This document shows positions 16,889 through 26,671 of a stretch of DNA of 64,000 bases, piece by piece. A program made the position numbers and the translations under genes. This DNA is from Bryobacteraceae bacterium (GTDB lineage: Bacteria; Acidobacteriota; Terriglobia; Bryobacterales; Bryobacteraceae). Location: the NCBI GenBank assembly GCA_025055455.1, contig JANWXD010000002.1:71808-135807 (forward strand), in the 5' to 3' direction. The notes under the pieces are model-generated. The model made no database searches and had not been told where the DNA came from. It was given only the letters and a program-made list of their open reading frames with translations. Within the stretch, counting starts at the first letter, position 1. Every line of letters begins with the position of its first letter.

Positions 16889-19800
16889 TCAGAACTCGTA
16901 GCGCAGCGCGAACTGGATCTGCCGCGGGCCGACGAGCAGGCTCGTGTACTTGCCGAAGCTCCCCACGTCCCCCAGGCTGATATTGGCCGTCTGGGGCTCG
17001 AAGCGGACGTTGTTGCCGACGTTGAAGGCCTCGGCGCGGAACTGGATGCTGTGCCTCTCGCTGTACGGCATGCGGAAGCGCTTGGCGAGTCCCAAGTCAA
17101 TGACGAACATGCCGTCACCGCGAACCACGTTCCGGTCGCCGACGCCGCCGGGGAAGGTGAAGTCGAAGCTTTCGATGGCCCTCCTCGGATCCGGCCAGAC
17201 GTTGGGACCGCCACGTCCGGCGATGGCGGGAGCGTTCTTGGTCGTTTTGGTCTCCGGCACCGGCTTGGAACGGGTGGCGAAGCTGGTGATGTTCCAGTTG
17301 GTAGGCCACACCCGGCCCGTGCCGACGCTGGTCGGGAAGCCGCTGCTCTGGCGCCAAATGCCGCTGATCTGCCAACCGCCGAGGAGCGCGTCGAGAGCTC
17401 CGCTGGCGCCGCTCAGGAAGCGCCGTCCCTTGCCAAAGGGCAGCTCATAGACGGCCGCTATGTTAAACAGGTGCGTGGTGTCGTAATCGGATACGGCCTT
17501 GCGCAACCACGGCTCCCAGGAATTGATGGCGAAACCGGAATACCCGTCCGCGCGCTCGGGAACGGATGCAAGGTCTATGGATTTCGAGAAGGTGTAATTG
17601 AGATTGACCCAACCGCCCTCGGCGAAGCGCTTGCGCACGGTCCATTGCATGGCGTGGTAGTTGCCGCCGGCAATGGAACTCCAAGCCGCCATTGCCGAAT
17701 ACTGGGAACTGAAGAACGCATTCGGCCCGAGCCGGCTGCAAGTGGGGTCGCACAAGTAGTCCAGATCGTAGAGGGCCGAAATTTCATCATTGGGATAGAT
17801 CTTGAAGACCTCGTAAATCGCTTGTGTTGCCGACAGCGTGGCGGTCCTGGCCCCCGGGAAGAAATTCTCCCAGAACGCGATCGGACGAACCTGGCTGGTG
17901 GGCGTGCCGGCGCGGCGGAGCTTGACCAATTCCGTTGCCGCCTGGAAGTAGGTCATGCCCGAGGCAGGGTCGCGCAAATTGGTGGGCATGGCCAGGTCCC
18001 GCTGCATGAGCGACTTTCTGGAAAGCCTCCCCACGTAGGAGCCCTCCACGAACCAGCCGCCGGCCAGTTCGCGACCGATCGAGAAGTTCATCGTCATGCT
18101 GTAAGGAGGCTGCAACCCATCGTCCAGGCCATAGTGAATATCCAGGAACGGCGCTTCGATCGGAAAGCCGCCCTTGGGCGGAGGGGGCAGAAGATCCCGG
18201 GGCAGGTCGTAAAGGCCCGTGAATCGCGGCGCCGTCAGAGCGGTCTGTACGCCCGAACGGTTCCGGATGGTGGCCTTGAAGCCGTAGACGTTGTCGCTCA
18301 CTAGCCTCATCACCCCCTGCCCGAACAGGTCGTAGAACATGCCGAATCCGGCCCGGATGGCCGTCTTTCCAGGCCCACCGAACAGCCACCGCCGCCAGCC
18401 TTCGTTGGACTGCGGCGAATAGGCGAGCGAGACGCGCGGGGCGAAGTTTTTCTTGTGGTACGGGTACAGCGGACGCCCTTCCGGGCTGTTGCGGGCCACC
18501 CACTTGATGTTGCCCGCCTCCGCTTGGGAACGCCCTTGGGCGGCCAGTGCGCCTCGCATGTCGAACCATTTCCCCAGGGCGGGTACGGCGGAGGTTTGAA
18601 TGCCATCGGCTTCATAAACCGGCGGGAACAGGGAGTAGCGCAGCCCGGCCGTCACCGTCAAGCCGCGGCTGACCCGCCAGGTGTCCTGGAGGTACATCTC
18701 GTATTCTTCGCCATGGAAGCGGCGTTTGACCGGCGCCCCTTCGGGCAGCACATTCCCTTGAATGTCGTAGTTGTAGTTGGCCGTGACTTGGGAGACGATG
18801 CCCAGCACGGCCATCACGGCATCCCGATAGGCGGTCCCGAACCGAGGGTCGATGTCCGGCACGGCGCGCTGGAACTCGATGCCGGTGCCTCGCAGCCAAG
18901 AGACGTTGGCTGTGCCTGCGTGGAACGAAGAGAGCGTGTTCGAGCGGCGGTTGCGGATGAACCGCTGCACGGCGCCGAATTGGATGTTGTGACTGCCGCG
19001 GATCCAGCTGAAGTCTTGAGTGACGTGATACGTGGGAATGATCCGCGTGCTGTTGCGGGTGGGGGCGTACCGGTCGTCGAACCCGCGGAAGCTGATCGCG
19101 GAGCGGTTCTGGATGCCCGTCGTTTCGAGGCCTTGCCGCGTCAGACCCCAGCGGAACGTGCCCACTAGGTTCGGCCGAAAGACCGCGTTATAGCCCACAG
19201 CCATGCCCTTGTTGTTGCTCAGGGTCACCGATCGGGGCGGGTCGCCGGGGAACTGGGGAACTCCGGCGGCGTGGTCGTTCTGCAGGTTGCCTCTCCAAAA
19301 GAGGTTGTGGCCGGAGCTGAGGATGAAGTCCAGACGAGAAATGTAGGTGTCTTCCTTCGTTTTGCGGGGCGCCGTGAACCGGTACCCGACGCGGTTCAAT
19401 TGGTCGCCTTGCGTGAAGTCGTTGGGCTCCGGATAGGTGCGGAACAGCTCGAGCACCTTGGCGTTCACGCCGATTCCAGCCGGATCGATGCGGCGCAAGT
19501 CCTCGGGCGTGAGGCGCGCCACGCCTCCCGCGAGCGTATTGTATTGCACGATGCCTTGGCGCAACTCGCGGGACGGAACGATGCGCAACACTTCCTCGGC
19601 GCTGCGGTCCCGCCGGCCCTCGTAATTGGCGAAGAAGAAGAAGCGGTTTTTGCGGATCGGGCCGCCGACGGCGGCGCCGAAGACGTCGATCAGCAGCGCC
19701 GGGCGTCGCACCCCAGATAGGTTATTGAAGAAGCTGTTGGCGGCCGTTTTCGTGTTGCGGTGATAGTCGTAGAGAGCCCCGTGCAGCTCGTTGGTGCCGC

Positions 19801-20512
19801 TGCGGGTCACCATTTGGACTTGGGCGCCGGAGGTGCGGCCGTGTTCGGCCCCAGCATTGAGGGTGGTGCTCCGAAACTCCTGGATCGAGTCCGGAGTGAC
19901 GCGCAACACCCCCACCAGCGAGTACCGCTCTTGCTGGTTGTTGATGTCGATGCCGTCCAACGTTAAATTCGACTGATCGGACTTGCCCCCGTTGACCGCT
20001 CCGCTACGGTAGTCGAAGGAATCCCCGGTGAACGTCACGCCCGGTTGCAGGGACAGCAGGCCGGCGACGTTTCGAGCAAAGGACGGCAGCTGAACGATGG
20101 ACTCGTAGGTGATCACATTGCCGAGGCTGGCGTCGGTGGTATTGACTTGCACTCCTGTGGCGGACACGGAGACGGTCTCTGCCACCGCCCCCAGCTCCAA
20201 CCTCACATCCAAGGTGGCAGGCTGATTGACCAGCAGCCGGACATCCTCCACCACGGCCTCGCGGAAGCCCTCCTTTTTGACCCGGATCCGGTAATTGCCG
20301 GGTTGCACCTGGGCGAAGAGATACCGTCCCGTGGAATCGGACACGGTCTCGCGGCGAGCTTGCGTGTCCAGGTTCTCCAAAATGACACTCGCTGCCGGCA
20401 CGATCGCCCCGGTCGGATCCGTAACCAGGCCGCTCAGCGACGTCAGCGCTTGAGAAAACAGCGTGGCCGACGCCACAAGCAGAAGCAACGGCACACGATA
20501 CAGGACTTTCAT
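16889..20512 (-). CDS. Oar-like TonB-dependent outer-membrane receptor with carboxypeptidase-regulatory-like domain
   Basis: The 1207-residue protein starts at ATG 20512 with AAGGAGG a few bases upstream, an excellent ribosome binding site. It has a signal peptide ending near SQALT and a CarboxypepD_reg-like beta-sandwich (about 25-110, SGLVTDPTGAIVPAASV). A plug domain follows (GGKSDQSNLTLDGIDINNQQ), then a long beta-barrel ending in the terminal aromatic strand IQFALRYEF. Such proteins are abundant in Acidobacteriota and are thought to import or bind large substrates such as oligosaccharides. A clear TonB box was not found. Its upstream region carries a 13-base tandem repeat with duplicated TTGACA boxes. 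The barrel sequence is unlike that of the other receptor at 23215. Confidence 0.92.
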   Translation of the reverse strand: MKVLYRVPLLLLVASATLFSQALTSLSGLVTDPTGAIVPAASVILENLDTQARRETVSDSTGRYLFAQVQPGNYRIRVKKEGFREAVVEDVRLLVNQPATLDVRLELGAVAETVSVSATGVQVNTTDASLGNVITYESIVQLPSFARNVAGLLSLQPGVTFTGDSFDYRSGAVNGGKSDQSNLTLDGIDINNQQERYSLVGVLRVTPDSIQEFRSTTLNAGAEHGRTSGAQVQMVTRSGTNELHGALYDYHRNTKTAANSFFNNLSGVRRPALLIDVFGAAVGGPIRKNRFFFFANYEGRRDRSAEEVLRIVPSRELRQGIVQYNTLAGGVARLTPEDLRRIDPAGIGVNAKVLELFRTYPEPNDFTQGDQLNRVGYRFTAPRKTKEDTYISRLDFILSSGHNLFWRGNLQNDHAAGVPQFPGDPPRSVTLSNNKGMAVGYNAVFRPNLVGTFRWGLTRQGLETTGIQNRSAISFRGFDDRYAPTRNSTRIIPTYHVTQDFSWIRGSHNIQFGAVQRFIRNRRSNTLSSFHAGTANVSWLRGTGIEFQRAVPDIDPRFGTAYRDAVMAVLGIVSQVTANYNYDIQGNVLPEGAPVKRRFHGEEYEMYLQDTWRVSRGLTVTAGLRYSLFPPVYEADGIQTSAVPALGKWFDMRGALAAQGRSQAEAGNIKWVARNSPEGRPLYPYHKKNFAPRVSLAYSPQSNEGWRRWLFGGPGKTAIRAGFGMFYDLFGQGVMRLVSDNVYGFKATIRNRSGVQTALTAPRFTGLYDLPRDLLPPPPKGGFPIEAPFLDIHYGLDDGLQPPYSMTMNFSIGRELAGGWFVEGSYVGRLSRKSLMQRDLAMPTNLRDPASGMTYFQAATELVKLRRAGTPTSQVRPIAFWENFFPGARTATLSATQAIYEVFKIYPNDEISALYDLDYLCDPTCSRLGPNAFFSSQYSAMAAWSSIAGGNYHAMQWTVRKRFAEGGWVNLNYTFSKSIDLASVPERADGYSGFAINSWEPWLRKAVSDYDTTHLFNIAAVYELPFGKGRRFLSGASGALDALLGGWQISGIWRQSSGFPTSVGTGRVWPTNWNITSFATRSKPVPETKTTKNAPAIAGRGGPNVWPDPRRAIESFDFTFPGGVGDRNVVRGDGMFVIDLGLAKRFRMPYSERHSIQFRAEAFNVGNNVRFEPQTANISLGDVGSFGKYTSLLVGPRQIQFALRYEF

Positions 20513-20701
20513 GGGGTCCTCCTTACCCGTCAAGCACTCAATCCGTGCCGTACCACACTCGCCCAGGGTTGTCAAGAGAAGTTGTCAAGAGAAACAGAAA
20601 AAGTGGGGGTTACACATTGTCGCTTTGCGGGTGGAGGGGGCGGCCCGTTTCGGTGGTTCGAGGCCGTCTGGACGGCGATGGGATGCCGAGAGGCGTTTCG
20701 G
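20513..20701 (-). promoter_or_regulatory. Upstream region of the Oar-like receptor gene with tandem -35-like boxes
   Basis: The 13-base unit GTTGTCAAGAGAA occurs twice without a gap at 20568-20580 and 20581-20593. On the minus strand each copy reads TTGACA, giving two -35-like hexamers 13 bases apart facing the receptor gene. The matching -10 is poor (TACGGC after a 17-base spacer at 20552-20547), so an activator may be needed. The rest of the region, toward cydB, shows nothing distinctive. Confidence 0.45.
20568..20593. repeat. Perfect 2 x 13-bp tandem repeat
   Basis: Two identical copies of GTTGTCAAGAGAA lie head to tail in the receptor's upstream region. Each carries a TTGACA on the minus strand. 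Confidence 0.9.
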
Positions 20702-21733
20702 TCAGTAGCCCTCTTCCTCCAGGCGCACTTTGCCGGCGAAGTGGCGATAGAGGAAGACAAAATATCCGGTGACGAGCAGCATGCCCGGGATCCACCACGC
20801 CAAGCCCACTTTGAGACCGTAGGAGCTGGTCGCGGTGTTGTAGATCGTCAGCCCGAGCGCCGGGTCCGTGTTCGACGGCAGTACGTAGGGGTAGACGCCG
20901 AAGGCGGCGCTGGTCAGCATGCCGACGATGAAGGCGCTCGAGGACAGAAACGCCTGCTTGTCCGAGCCGTACAGCCTTGCGCCGAGCAAGCCCGCCACGG
21001 CCACAGCAGGAAAAATAAAGCCCCAAGGATGTTCGGTTAGATTGCGCCAGACCTGCGGCTGCACGCGCATCGTGAAGAGGGTCACCAGGCCGGTCAAGAG
21101 CGCGACGCCAGGCCAGACCCCGGCGGCGACCCGCCGGGCCCGAAGGTGCACGTCGCCGTCCGTCTTCAGCGCCACCCATCGGGCCCCGTGCAGGGTGAGC
21201 GTCGCGAAGGCCAGCAGGCCCACCAAAACGGTGTACCAATCCAGGATGCCCACCTCGCCTCGCACGCCGAAGTGCGTCCACAAGGGCAGAAAATAGTAGC
21301 CTGCGGCGTCGAGCGGCACGCCCCGAATGACATTGCCCAGGGCCGCCCCGAAGAACAGCGCCAACAGCGCACTGGCGAGGCTGAACACCACGTCCCAAAA
21401 CGGTTTCCAGACGGGACTGTCAATGTGGCTGCGGAATTCGATGGCGATGCCGCGCAGAATCAGCAGCCACAGCACGATCATCAGGGGGAGGTAAAAACCG
21501 GAAAAGCTGGAGGCGTAAAGCTTGGGGAAGGCAAAGTATAGCGTACCACCGGCGGCCAGCAGCCAGACTTCGTTGCCATCCCAGATCGGGCCGATCGAGC
21601 GGATCACGATCCGCCGCTCGCTTTCGTTGCGCGCCACGCCCAGATGCACGATGCCCGCGCCGAGGTCGAAGCCGTCCAGCACCACGTAGGCGGTGATCAT
21701 CAAGGCGACCAGACAAAACCACAGGGTCTCCAT
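20702..21733 (-). CDS. cydB: Cytochrome bd-type quinol oxidase subunit II (CydB)
   Basis: Integral membrane subunit of cytochrome bd, a high-affinity quinol oxidase that reduces oxygen to water without pumping protons. The 343-residue protein shows the family start ETLWFCLVALMITAYVVLDGFDLGAG. Conserved IGPIWDGNEVWLLAAGG, RGIAIEFR and the C-terminal NTATSSYGLKVGLAWWIPG follow. About eight to nine hydrophobic helices can be counted. The start ATG at 21733 is ten bases after the cydA stop, so the pair forms one operon. No cydX-like small gene was recognised after it. Confidence 0.96.
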   Translation of the reverse strand: METLWFCLVALMITAYVVLDGFDLGAGIVHLGVARNESERRIVIRSIGPIWDGNEVWLLAAGGTLYFAFPKLYASSFSGFYLPLMIVLWLLILRGIAIEFRSHIDSPVWKPFWDVVFSLASALLALFFGAALGNVIRGVPLDAAGYYFLPLWTHFGVRGEVGILDWYTVLVGLLAFATLTLHGARWVALKTDGDVHLRARRVAAGVWPGVALLTGLVTLFTMRVQPQVWRNLTEHPWGFIFPAVAVAGLLGARLYGSDKQAFLSSSAFIVGMLTSAAFGVYPYVLPSNTDPALGLTIYNTATSSYGLKVGLAWWIPGMLLVTGYFVFLYRHFAGKVRLEEEGY

Positions 21734-21743
21734 CGGCGGCCTC

Positions 21744-23108
21744 CTAGCGGGCGGGATGCGAAGCCTCCGGCGCCGGCGCGTGGGCGTCGGCCGGCTCGGG
21801 GCCGTGGCCGATCTCGCGGCACACCAGCGCCAGAAACAGGATGCTCAGCACGGCGTAAAGGCCCATGAACCCGATCAGCGTGAACAGCGCGTTGCCGCCA
21901 GAGACGTGTAGGGAGGCGCCTTCGCTGGTGCGCATCAATCCGTAGATCACCCAAGGTTGCCGGCCCAGTTCCGCCGTGAACCATCCGGCCGTGTTGGCAA
22001 TGTAGGGAAACGGAAGCATGAGCAGGAGCACCCAAAGCCAGGGGCGCGATTCGAAGAGCGTCCCGCGCCGCAGTTTCCAAACGGCGATTGCCGAGACGGC
22101 AATAAAAATCGTTCCCAAGCCGACCATGATGTGGTAGCTGTAGTACAGCAACGGGATGTTGTCCGGCCAGTCGCGTTCGGGGAAGGCGTCCAGGCCTTTG
22201 ACCTCGGCCTGCCAGCGCTGGTAAGTGAGAAAACTCAGCATGCGCGGAATCAGCAAGGGGTTGTCGAGTCGCCGCTTCTGCATATCCGGCTGGCCGATCA
22301 GGGCGATGGGAGCGCCTTTCTGGGTTTGGAACAAGCCTTCCATGGCCGCCAGAGTTACCGGCTGGTAGCGGGCCACGTTTGCCCCTTGCCGGTCGCCGGT
22401 CGGATACAGCATCAGGACCGAGCTGACGAAGGCGGCGATCACCCCGACGCGCACGAAGAGACGGCCGTAGTCGGGATAGCGCCCGCTCAACAGGTAGAAG
22501 GCGCCGATCGAAGCCATGAAAAATCCGGCGGTGACCACCGAGCCGATCATGGTGTGCAGATACTGCCAGGGGAGCCAGGGGTTGGTGAGCAGCGCCCAGA
22601 AGCTCTCCAGCTGAATCTCCCCGCCGGGTCCGAGCCTATAGCCCACCGGGTGCTGCATCCAGGCGTTGGTGGCGACGATGAAGAAGCCCGAAATCCACGA
22701 GCCGAGGAAGACGAGAAATGCGGCCCACCAGTGTCCCCGGGGGCCCAGGCGCTTTTCCCCGAACAGCAACAGGCCGAGAAAGGCCGATTCCAGGAAGAAA
22801 GCGAAGACACCTTCCATGGCCAAGGTCTGGCCGATGACACCGCCCGCAGCCCGGGAAAAGGGCGCCCAGTTGGTGCCAAACTGGAACTCCATGGGAATGC
22901 CGGTAACCACCCCCATGGCGAAGTTGATGCCGAAGATGCGCGCCCAGAAGCGCACGGAACGGTTGTAACGCTCATCGCCGGTGCGGAGCGCCAGGGTCTT
23001 CAGCATGACGAGGAGCAGGGCCAGCCCCATCGTCAGTTGCGGGAACAGGTAGTGGTAGGTGACGGTGAAAGCGAACTGGAAGCGATGAATGGCCAGGGCG
23101 GAATCCAT
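21744..23108 (-). CDS. cydA: Cytochrome bd-type quinol oxidase subunit I (CydA)
   Basis: The heme-bearing subunit of cytochrome bd, 454 residues from ATG 23108. Family landmarks are the N-terminal QFAFTVTYHYLFPQLTMG (the His is the expected heme b595 ligand) and FGINFAMGVVTGIPMEFQFGTNW. GVFAFFLESAFLGLLLFGEK (Glu of the proton path) and GRQPWVIYGLMRT follow. The quinol-binding loop is short, as in the CIO-type oxidases rather than the long-loop E. coli CydA. A TATACT -10-like hexamer lies at 23126-23121, so the mRNA leader would be very short. The gene is divergent from the second Oar-like receptor. Confidence 0.96.
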   Translation of the reverse strand: MDSALAIHRFQFAFTVTYHYLFPQLTMGLALLLVMLKTLALRTGDERYNRSVRFWARIFGINFAMGVVTGIPMEFQFGTNWAPFSRAAGGVIGQTLAMEGVFAFFLESAFLGLLLFGEKRLGPRGHWWAAFLVFLGSWISGFFIVATNAWMQHPVGYRLGPGGEIQLESFWALLTNPWLPWQYLHTMIGSVVTAGFFMASIGAFYLLSGRYPDYGRLFVRVGVIAAFVSSVLMLYPTGDRQGANVARYQPVTLAAMEGLFQTQKGAPIALIGQPDMQKRRLDNPLLIPRMLSFLTYQRWQAEVKGLDAFPERDWPDNIPLLYYSYHIMVGLGTIFIAVSAIAVWKLRRGTLFESRPWLWVLLLMLPFPYIANTAGWFTAELGRQPWVIYGLMRTSEGASLHVSGGNALFTLIGFMGLYAVLSILFLALVCREIGHGPEPADAHAPAPEASHPAR

Positions 23109-23162
23109 AATCAAGACCCGAGTATACGAAATTCGCGGCGCAGGTTTTTCCACGGCTGCGGC

Positions 23163-23191
23163 TTGACAGTCCGCCGGGCCCGGAGTAAAAT
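23163..23191 (+). promoter_or_regulatory. Near-consensus sigma-70 promoter for the second Oar-like receptor
   Basis: TTGACA (23163-23168), a 17-base spacer and TAAAAT (23186-23191) point toward the receptor gene at 23215. The expected transcription start is near 23198, leaving a leader of about 16 bases that holds the ribosome binding site AGGGGGTG. This is the best promoter by eye in the window and suggests strong constitutive expression. Confidence 0.75.
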
Positions 23192-23214
23192 CTCGCAAGC
23201 ATAGGGGGTGCTAG

Positions 23215-26200
23215 ATGAAACACTGGGTTGCGCTGTTGACGTTGGTCGGCTTGGTCGCGGGAATTGCGCCGCTCGCCGCACAAGTGGCGACCGGTTCTTT
23301 GCAAGGCACGGTGCTCGATCCAGCGGGCGCCGCTGTGCCGGCGGCGACGGTGGTGGCGCGTCACGAGCCGACCGGCCAGGAGTTCACCACGATCACTACG
23401 GAGGCCGGTCTGTTCGTCTTTGCCAGCCTCCCGGTGGGACCGTACTCGATCACGGTGGAAAAGGTCGGCTTCAAGAAGGCGCTGCAAAGCGGGGTGGAGA
23501 TCCGCGTGGCGCAGCGCCAGATCGCCGATTTCCGTTTGGAACTCGGCCAGGTAGTGGAGACCGTCGAGGTGCGCGAGGCGGTGATCCTGCTGGAGACACA
23601 GACGCCGGAGCGGGGTCAGAACTTCTCCAACAAGTTCATGCAGACCTTGCCGCTGTTCACTGGCGGCATCCGCAACCCGGAAGTGTTCGTCATCTACATG
23701 CCCGGCGTCAACACGGGCTTCGGCGAGACGTCCATCTCGGGTTCCGGGGGTCGCGCCAAAGAGGTGCTGCTTGACGGCGCCAGTCAGACGATTCCGGAAT
23801 CGGGTGGCGTGGTGTTCAACTTCCCCGCCTCGGAACAGTTCGGGGAGTTCAAGCTCATCACGTCGAACTACAACGCCGAGTACGGGCGCTTCGGCGGCGG
23901 CGTCGAAGTGTTCATCACGCGCTCGGGAACCAATGAGCTGCACGGCGGGCTGTTTTGGAACTTGCGGCGGGACATTTTCAACGCTGCCGGCTACAACGTG
24001 AACCGTGTCGTCGGGCGGCCACGCGGATTCCGGCCCAAGGAACGATTCAATGAAGCGGGCGGAGTCATCGGCGGACCGGTTTTCCTGCCCCGCCTCTACG
24101 ACGGCCGCAACAAGACGTTTTGGTTTTTCACGCTCGCCAAGGATTTGCGGCCGGCCTCCATCAGCCAGTCCGTGGCCACGTTGCCGACAGTGCGGATGAA
24201 GCAAGGCGACTTCAGCGAGGTTCCGCAGCTGATCTACGATCCGGCCACCACCGCTGGCAACACGCGATTGCCGTTCCCAAACAAGATCGTTCCGCGCGAC
24301 CGCTGGAGCCGCGTTTCGCGGAATGTGGTGCCGCTGATTCCGGACGCCAACGTGCCGACGCTGACGGGCAACTATCAGTTCACCAACCAGCAGGTGATTA
24401 CCGACACGCACTGGAGCATCAAGTTCGATCATGCGGTGACGCCCAACAACCGGTTTGCCTACTACATGAGCCGGCAGAATCAGAACGTGGCGAACACGTT
24501 CACCTTCCCTGGCCCGCTCGGGACCGGCCTTGGCGCGAACACCCAGCGGCCGGAAAACTACCGCTTGAACCACGATCTGGTCATCAATCCGACGACCTTG
24601 CTGCACAGCACGTTCGGCTTCACGCGTCAGCAGCAGGGCTGGGACAATCCGGCTCACAAAGGTTGGGGGTCGAAGATCGGTTTGCCGCTATCGGGGTTGT
24701 CGGACGCGTTTCCGGTCGTGCAGTTTACGGGACCTGATGGCCTGAGCGCGTGGGGGGTGCAAGACGGCAAGGTATCGAATGGGACCCAGTTGAACTGGAC
24801 GTTCCACTTCAACCAGTCGCTTTCGCTGGTCCGGGGCAAGCACGAATACAAGATGGGTTGGGATTTCCGCCGGCTGCGGACGTTTTCTCAACCCCTCGAC
24901 TTGGCCGGCACGAATGGGCGCTATGTGTTTGCCCGCGCGCAAACGGCTTCTCCCACCGCCCTGGCGACCACGGGCCACCCCTTTGCCAGCCTCCTGCTGG
25001 GAGCGGTGGACCAAGCAGCGATGACGCCCCTGCCTGTGATCCCCGGCCAGATCCGCTACGGCTACCAGGCGGGGTACTTCCAGGACAACTGGAAGGTCAC
25101 GCCGCGGCTCACGTTAACGTTGGGAATTCGGTACGAGGTGCCGGAGGGCTGGCACGAAAAGGACGGCAATTACTCGCACGTGGATCTCAACCGCGCCAAT
25201 CCCGGCGCGGGTGGCTTGCCCGGAGCTTTGGTATTCGCCGGTCGAGGCGCGGGCCGAACTGGGCAAAAGCGCTTCTACCCGACGGACTTCTCCAATATTG
25301 GCCCGCGCATCGGTTTCGCCTACCGGCTGTTTGACAAGACCGTGCTTCGCGGTGGCTACGGCATCTACTACCAGACCTTGGGCAACGGCGGCTGCGGTTG
25401 TCGCGTCGGTTTCGGCGCCTACTACGGGGTGACTTGGACCTCGGACGGCGTCAATCCGGTTTTGAACTGGGACGGCGGTATTCCGCTACCGCCGGGCTTC
25501 CAACCGCCGCCGTTCCTGGATCCGAGCTACGGCAACTTCCAGGACGTGGACCACATGGGGCCCACCTTTGGACAAGCGCCGCGCATCCACAACTGGAGCT
25601 TCAACATCCAGCACGAGGTCAAGAATTTCCTCATCGACATCGCCTACGTCGGCAACCGAGCGCGGAAGCTGAATTCGACGATCGAGCTCAACCAGTTGCC
25701 CGTGGCGCGGTTGCAGCTTGGATCGTTGCTGCAGCGACGCATCAGCGATCCGGAGGTCGTGGCGGCCGGGTTCCGCAAGCCCTTCCCCACGTTCCCCGAC
25801 AACTTCACGCTCGCCCAAGCCCTGCGGCCCTACCCGCAGTACTTCGGCGTGCTCTCCCGTAACGCGGGGGTGGGCCAGAGCTGGTACGACTCGTTCCAGG
25901 CCAAGATCGAGCGTCGGTTCGGGGCGTGGCAGATGATGACGGCCTATACGTGGTCCAAGAGCCTGGCTATGGCCCATTACCGGCAAGTCTTCACCCAGTC
26001 GCAGGTCTGGGCGCAGGACAACTATAACATCCGGGACATGAAGTCCTACTTGCACTTCGACCAGCCGCACGTGCTCAATATTCTGAACAGCTTCGATCTG
26101 CCCATCGGCCGCGGCAAGCGGTTCCTCAACACCGACCGCCGCTGGGTGGATGCGCTCATCGGCAACTGGACGATCGCGGCGGCCCAGCGCTACTATAGCG

Positions 26201-26658
26201 GCAACTTGATCCAGGTTTCCGCTCCCAACACGCTCGGCGCGGGAGTGCTGTTCACGCGCTTCAAGAAGGCCAACGTTACGGGCTTTCCGATCCGCACCGG
26301 GGTGAGCCGCACGTCGCTGGATCCGGACAACCCGAACATTCGCTGGTTCAACAGCGGGGAGCGGTCGCCGTTTGCGATTCCGGGGCAGTTCCAGTTGGGC
26401 AACGCGGCGCCCTTCTACAACGATTTCCGCAATCCGCCCATCTTCGTCGAGAACGTTTCGATCCAGAAGCGTTTCAAGATTCCGGTCTCGGGCGACCGAA
26501 CGATTGACTTCATCTACCGAGCGGATGCCTTCAACCTCTTTAACCGAACGAACTTCGGCGGCATCGTGGGTGCGGTGGGGAACGTCAACTTCGGACGTCC
26601 GACAGGCCCGCAGCAAACGCCGCGGATCATCACGATGGGTCTGCGGTTGGATTTCTAA
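23215..26658 (+). CDS. Oar-like TonB-dependent outer-membrane receptor with carboxypeptidase-regulatory-like domain
   Basis: The 1147-residue protein begins with a signal peptide (residues 1-22, ending APLAAQ). A CarboxypepD_reg-like domain follows (about 25-110, GSLQGTVLDPAGAAVPAATV, with the usual ITVEKVGFKK), then a plug region (KEVLLDGASQTIPESGG, YNAEYGRFGGGVEVFITRSG). A large beta-barrel ends in RIITMGLRLDF. The motif NELHGGLFWNLRRDIFNAAG is typical of acidobacterial Oar proteins. Ligand unknown; the gene immediately downstream encodes a Tat-exported alpha/alpha-toroid protein, which points to a polysaccharide. It has a strong promoter and a clear ribosome binding site. Confidence 0.92.
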   Translation: MKHWVALLTLVGLVAGIAPLAAQVATGSLQGTVLDPAGAAVPAATVVARHEPTGQEFTTITTEAGLFVFASLPVGPYSITVEKVGFKKALQSGVEIRVAQRQIADFRLELGQVVETVEVREAVILLETQTPERGQNFSNKFMQTLPLFTGGIRNPEVFVIYMPGVNTGFGETSISGSGGRAKEVLLDGASQTIPESGGVVFNFPASEQFGEFKLITSNYNAEYGRFGGGVEVFITRSGTNELHGGLFWNLRRDIFNAAGYNVNRVVGRPRGFRPKERFNEAGGVIGGPVFLPRLYDGRNKTFWFFTLAKDLRPASISQSVATLPTVRMKQGDFSEVPQLIYDPATTAGNTRLPFPNKIVPRDRWSRVSRNVVPLIPDANVPTLTGNYQFTNQQVITDTHWSIKFDHAVTPNNRFAYYMSRQNQNVANTFTFPGPLGTGLGANTQRPENYRLNHDLVINPTTLLHSTFGFTRQQQGWDNPAHKGWGSKIGLPLSGLSDAFPVVQFTGPDGLSAWGVQDGKVSNGTQLNWTFHFNQSLSLVRGKHEYKMGWDFRRLRTFSQPLDLAGTNGRYVFARAQTASPTALATTGHPFASLLLGAVDQAAMTPLPVIPGQIRYGYQAGYFQDNWKVTPRLTLTLGIRYEVPEGWHEKDGNYSHVDLNRANPGAGGLPGALVFAGRGAGRTGQKRFYPTDFSNIGPRIGFAYRLFDKTVLRGGYGIYYQTLGNGGCGCRVGFGAYYGVTWTSDGVNPVLNWDGGIPLPPGFQPPPFLDPSYGNFQDVDHMGPTFGQAPRIHNWSFNIQHEVKNFLIDIAYVGNRARKLNSTIELNQLPVARLQLGSLLQRRISDPEVVAAGFRKPFPTFPDNFTLAQALRPYPQYFGVLSRNAGVGQSWYDSFQAKIERRFGAWQMMTAYTWSKSLAMAHYRQVFTQSQVWAQDNYNIRDMKSYLHFDQPHVLNILNSFDLPIGRGKRFLNTDRRWVDALIGNWTIAAAQRYYSGNLIQVSAPNTLGAGVLFTRFKKANVTGFPIRTGVSRTSLDPDNPNIRWFNSGERSPFAIPGQFQLGNAAPFYNDFRNPPIFVENVSIQKRFKIPVSGDRTIDFIYRADAFNLFNRTNFGGIVGAVGNVNFGRPTGPQQTPRIITMGLRLDF

Positions 26659-26671
26659 AGCCGAGCGGTTG

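Noticed and set aside
16601-18304. Plus-strand frame of 567 codons opposite the receptor and DinB genes
   Set aside because: Antisense to clear coding sequence and lacking any motif; same kind of GC-driven shadow.
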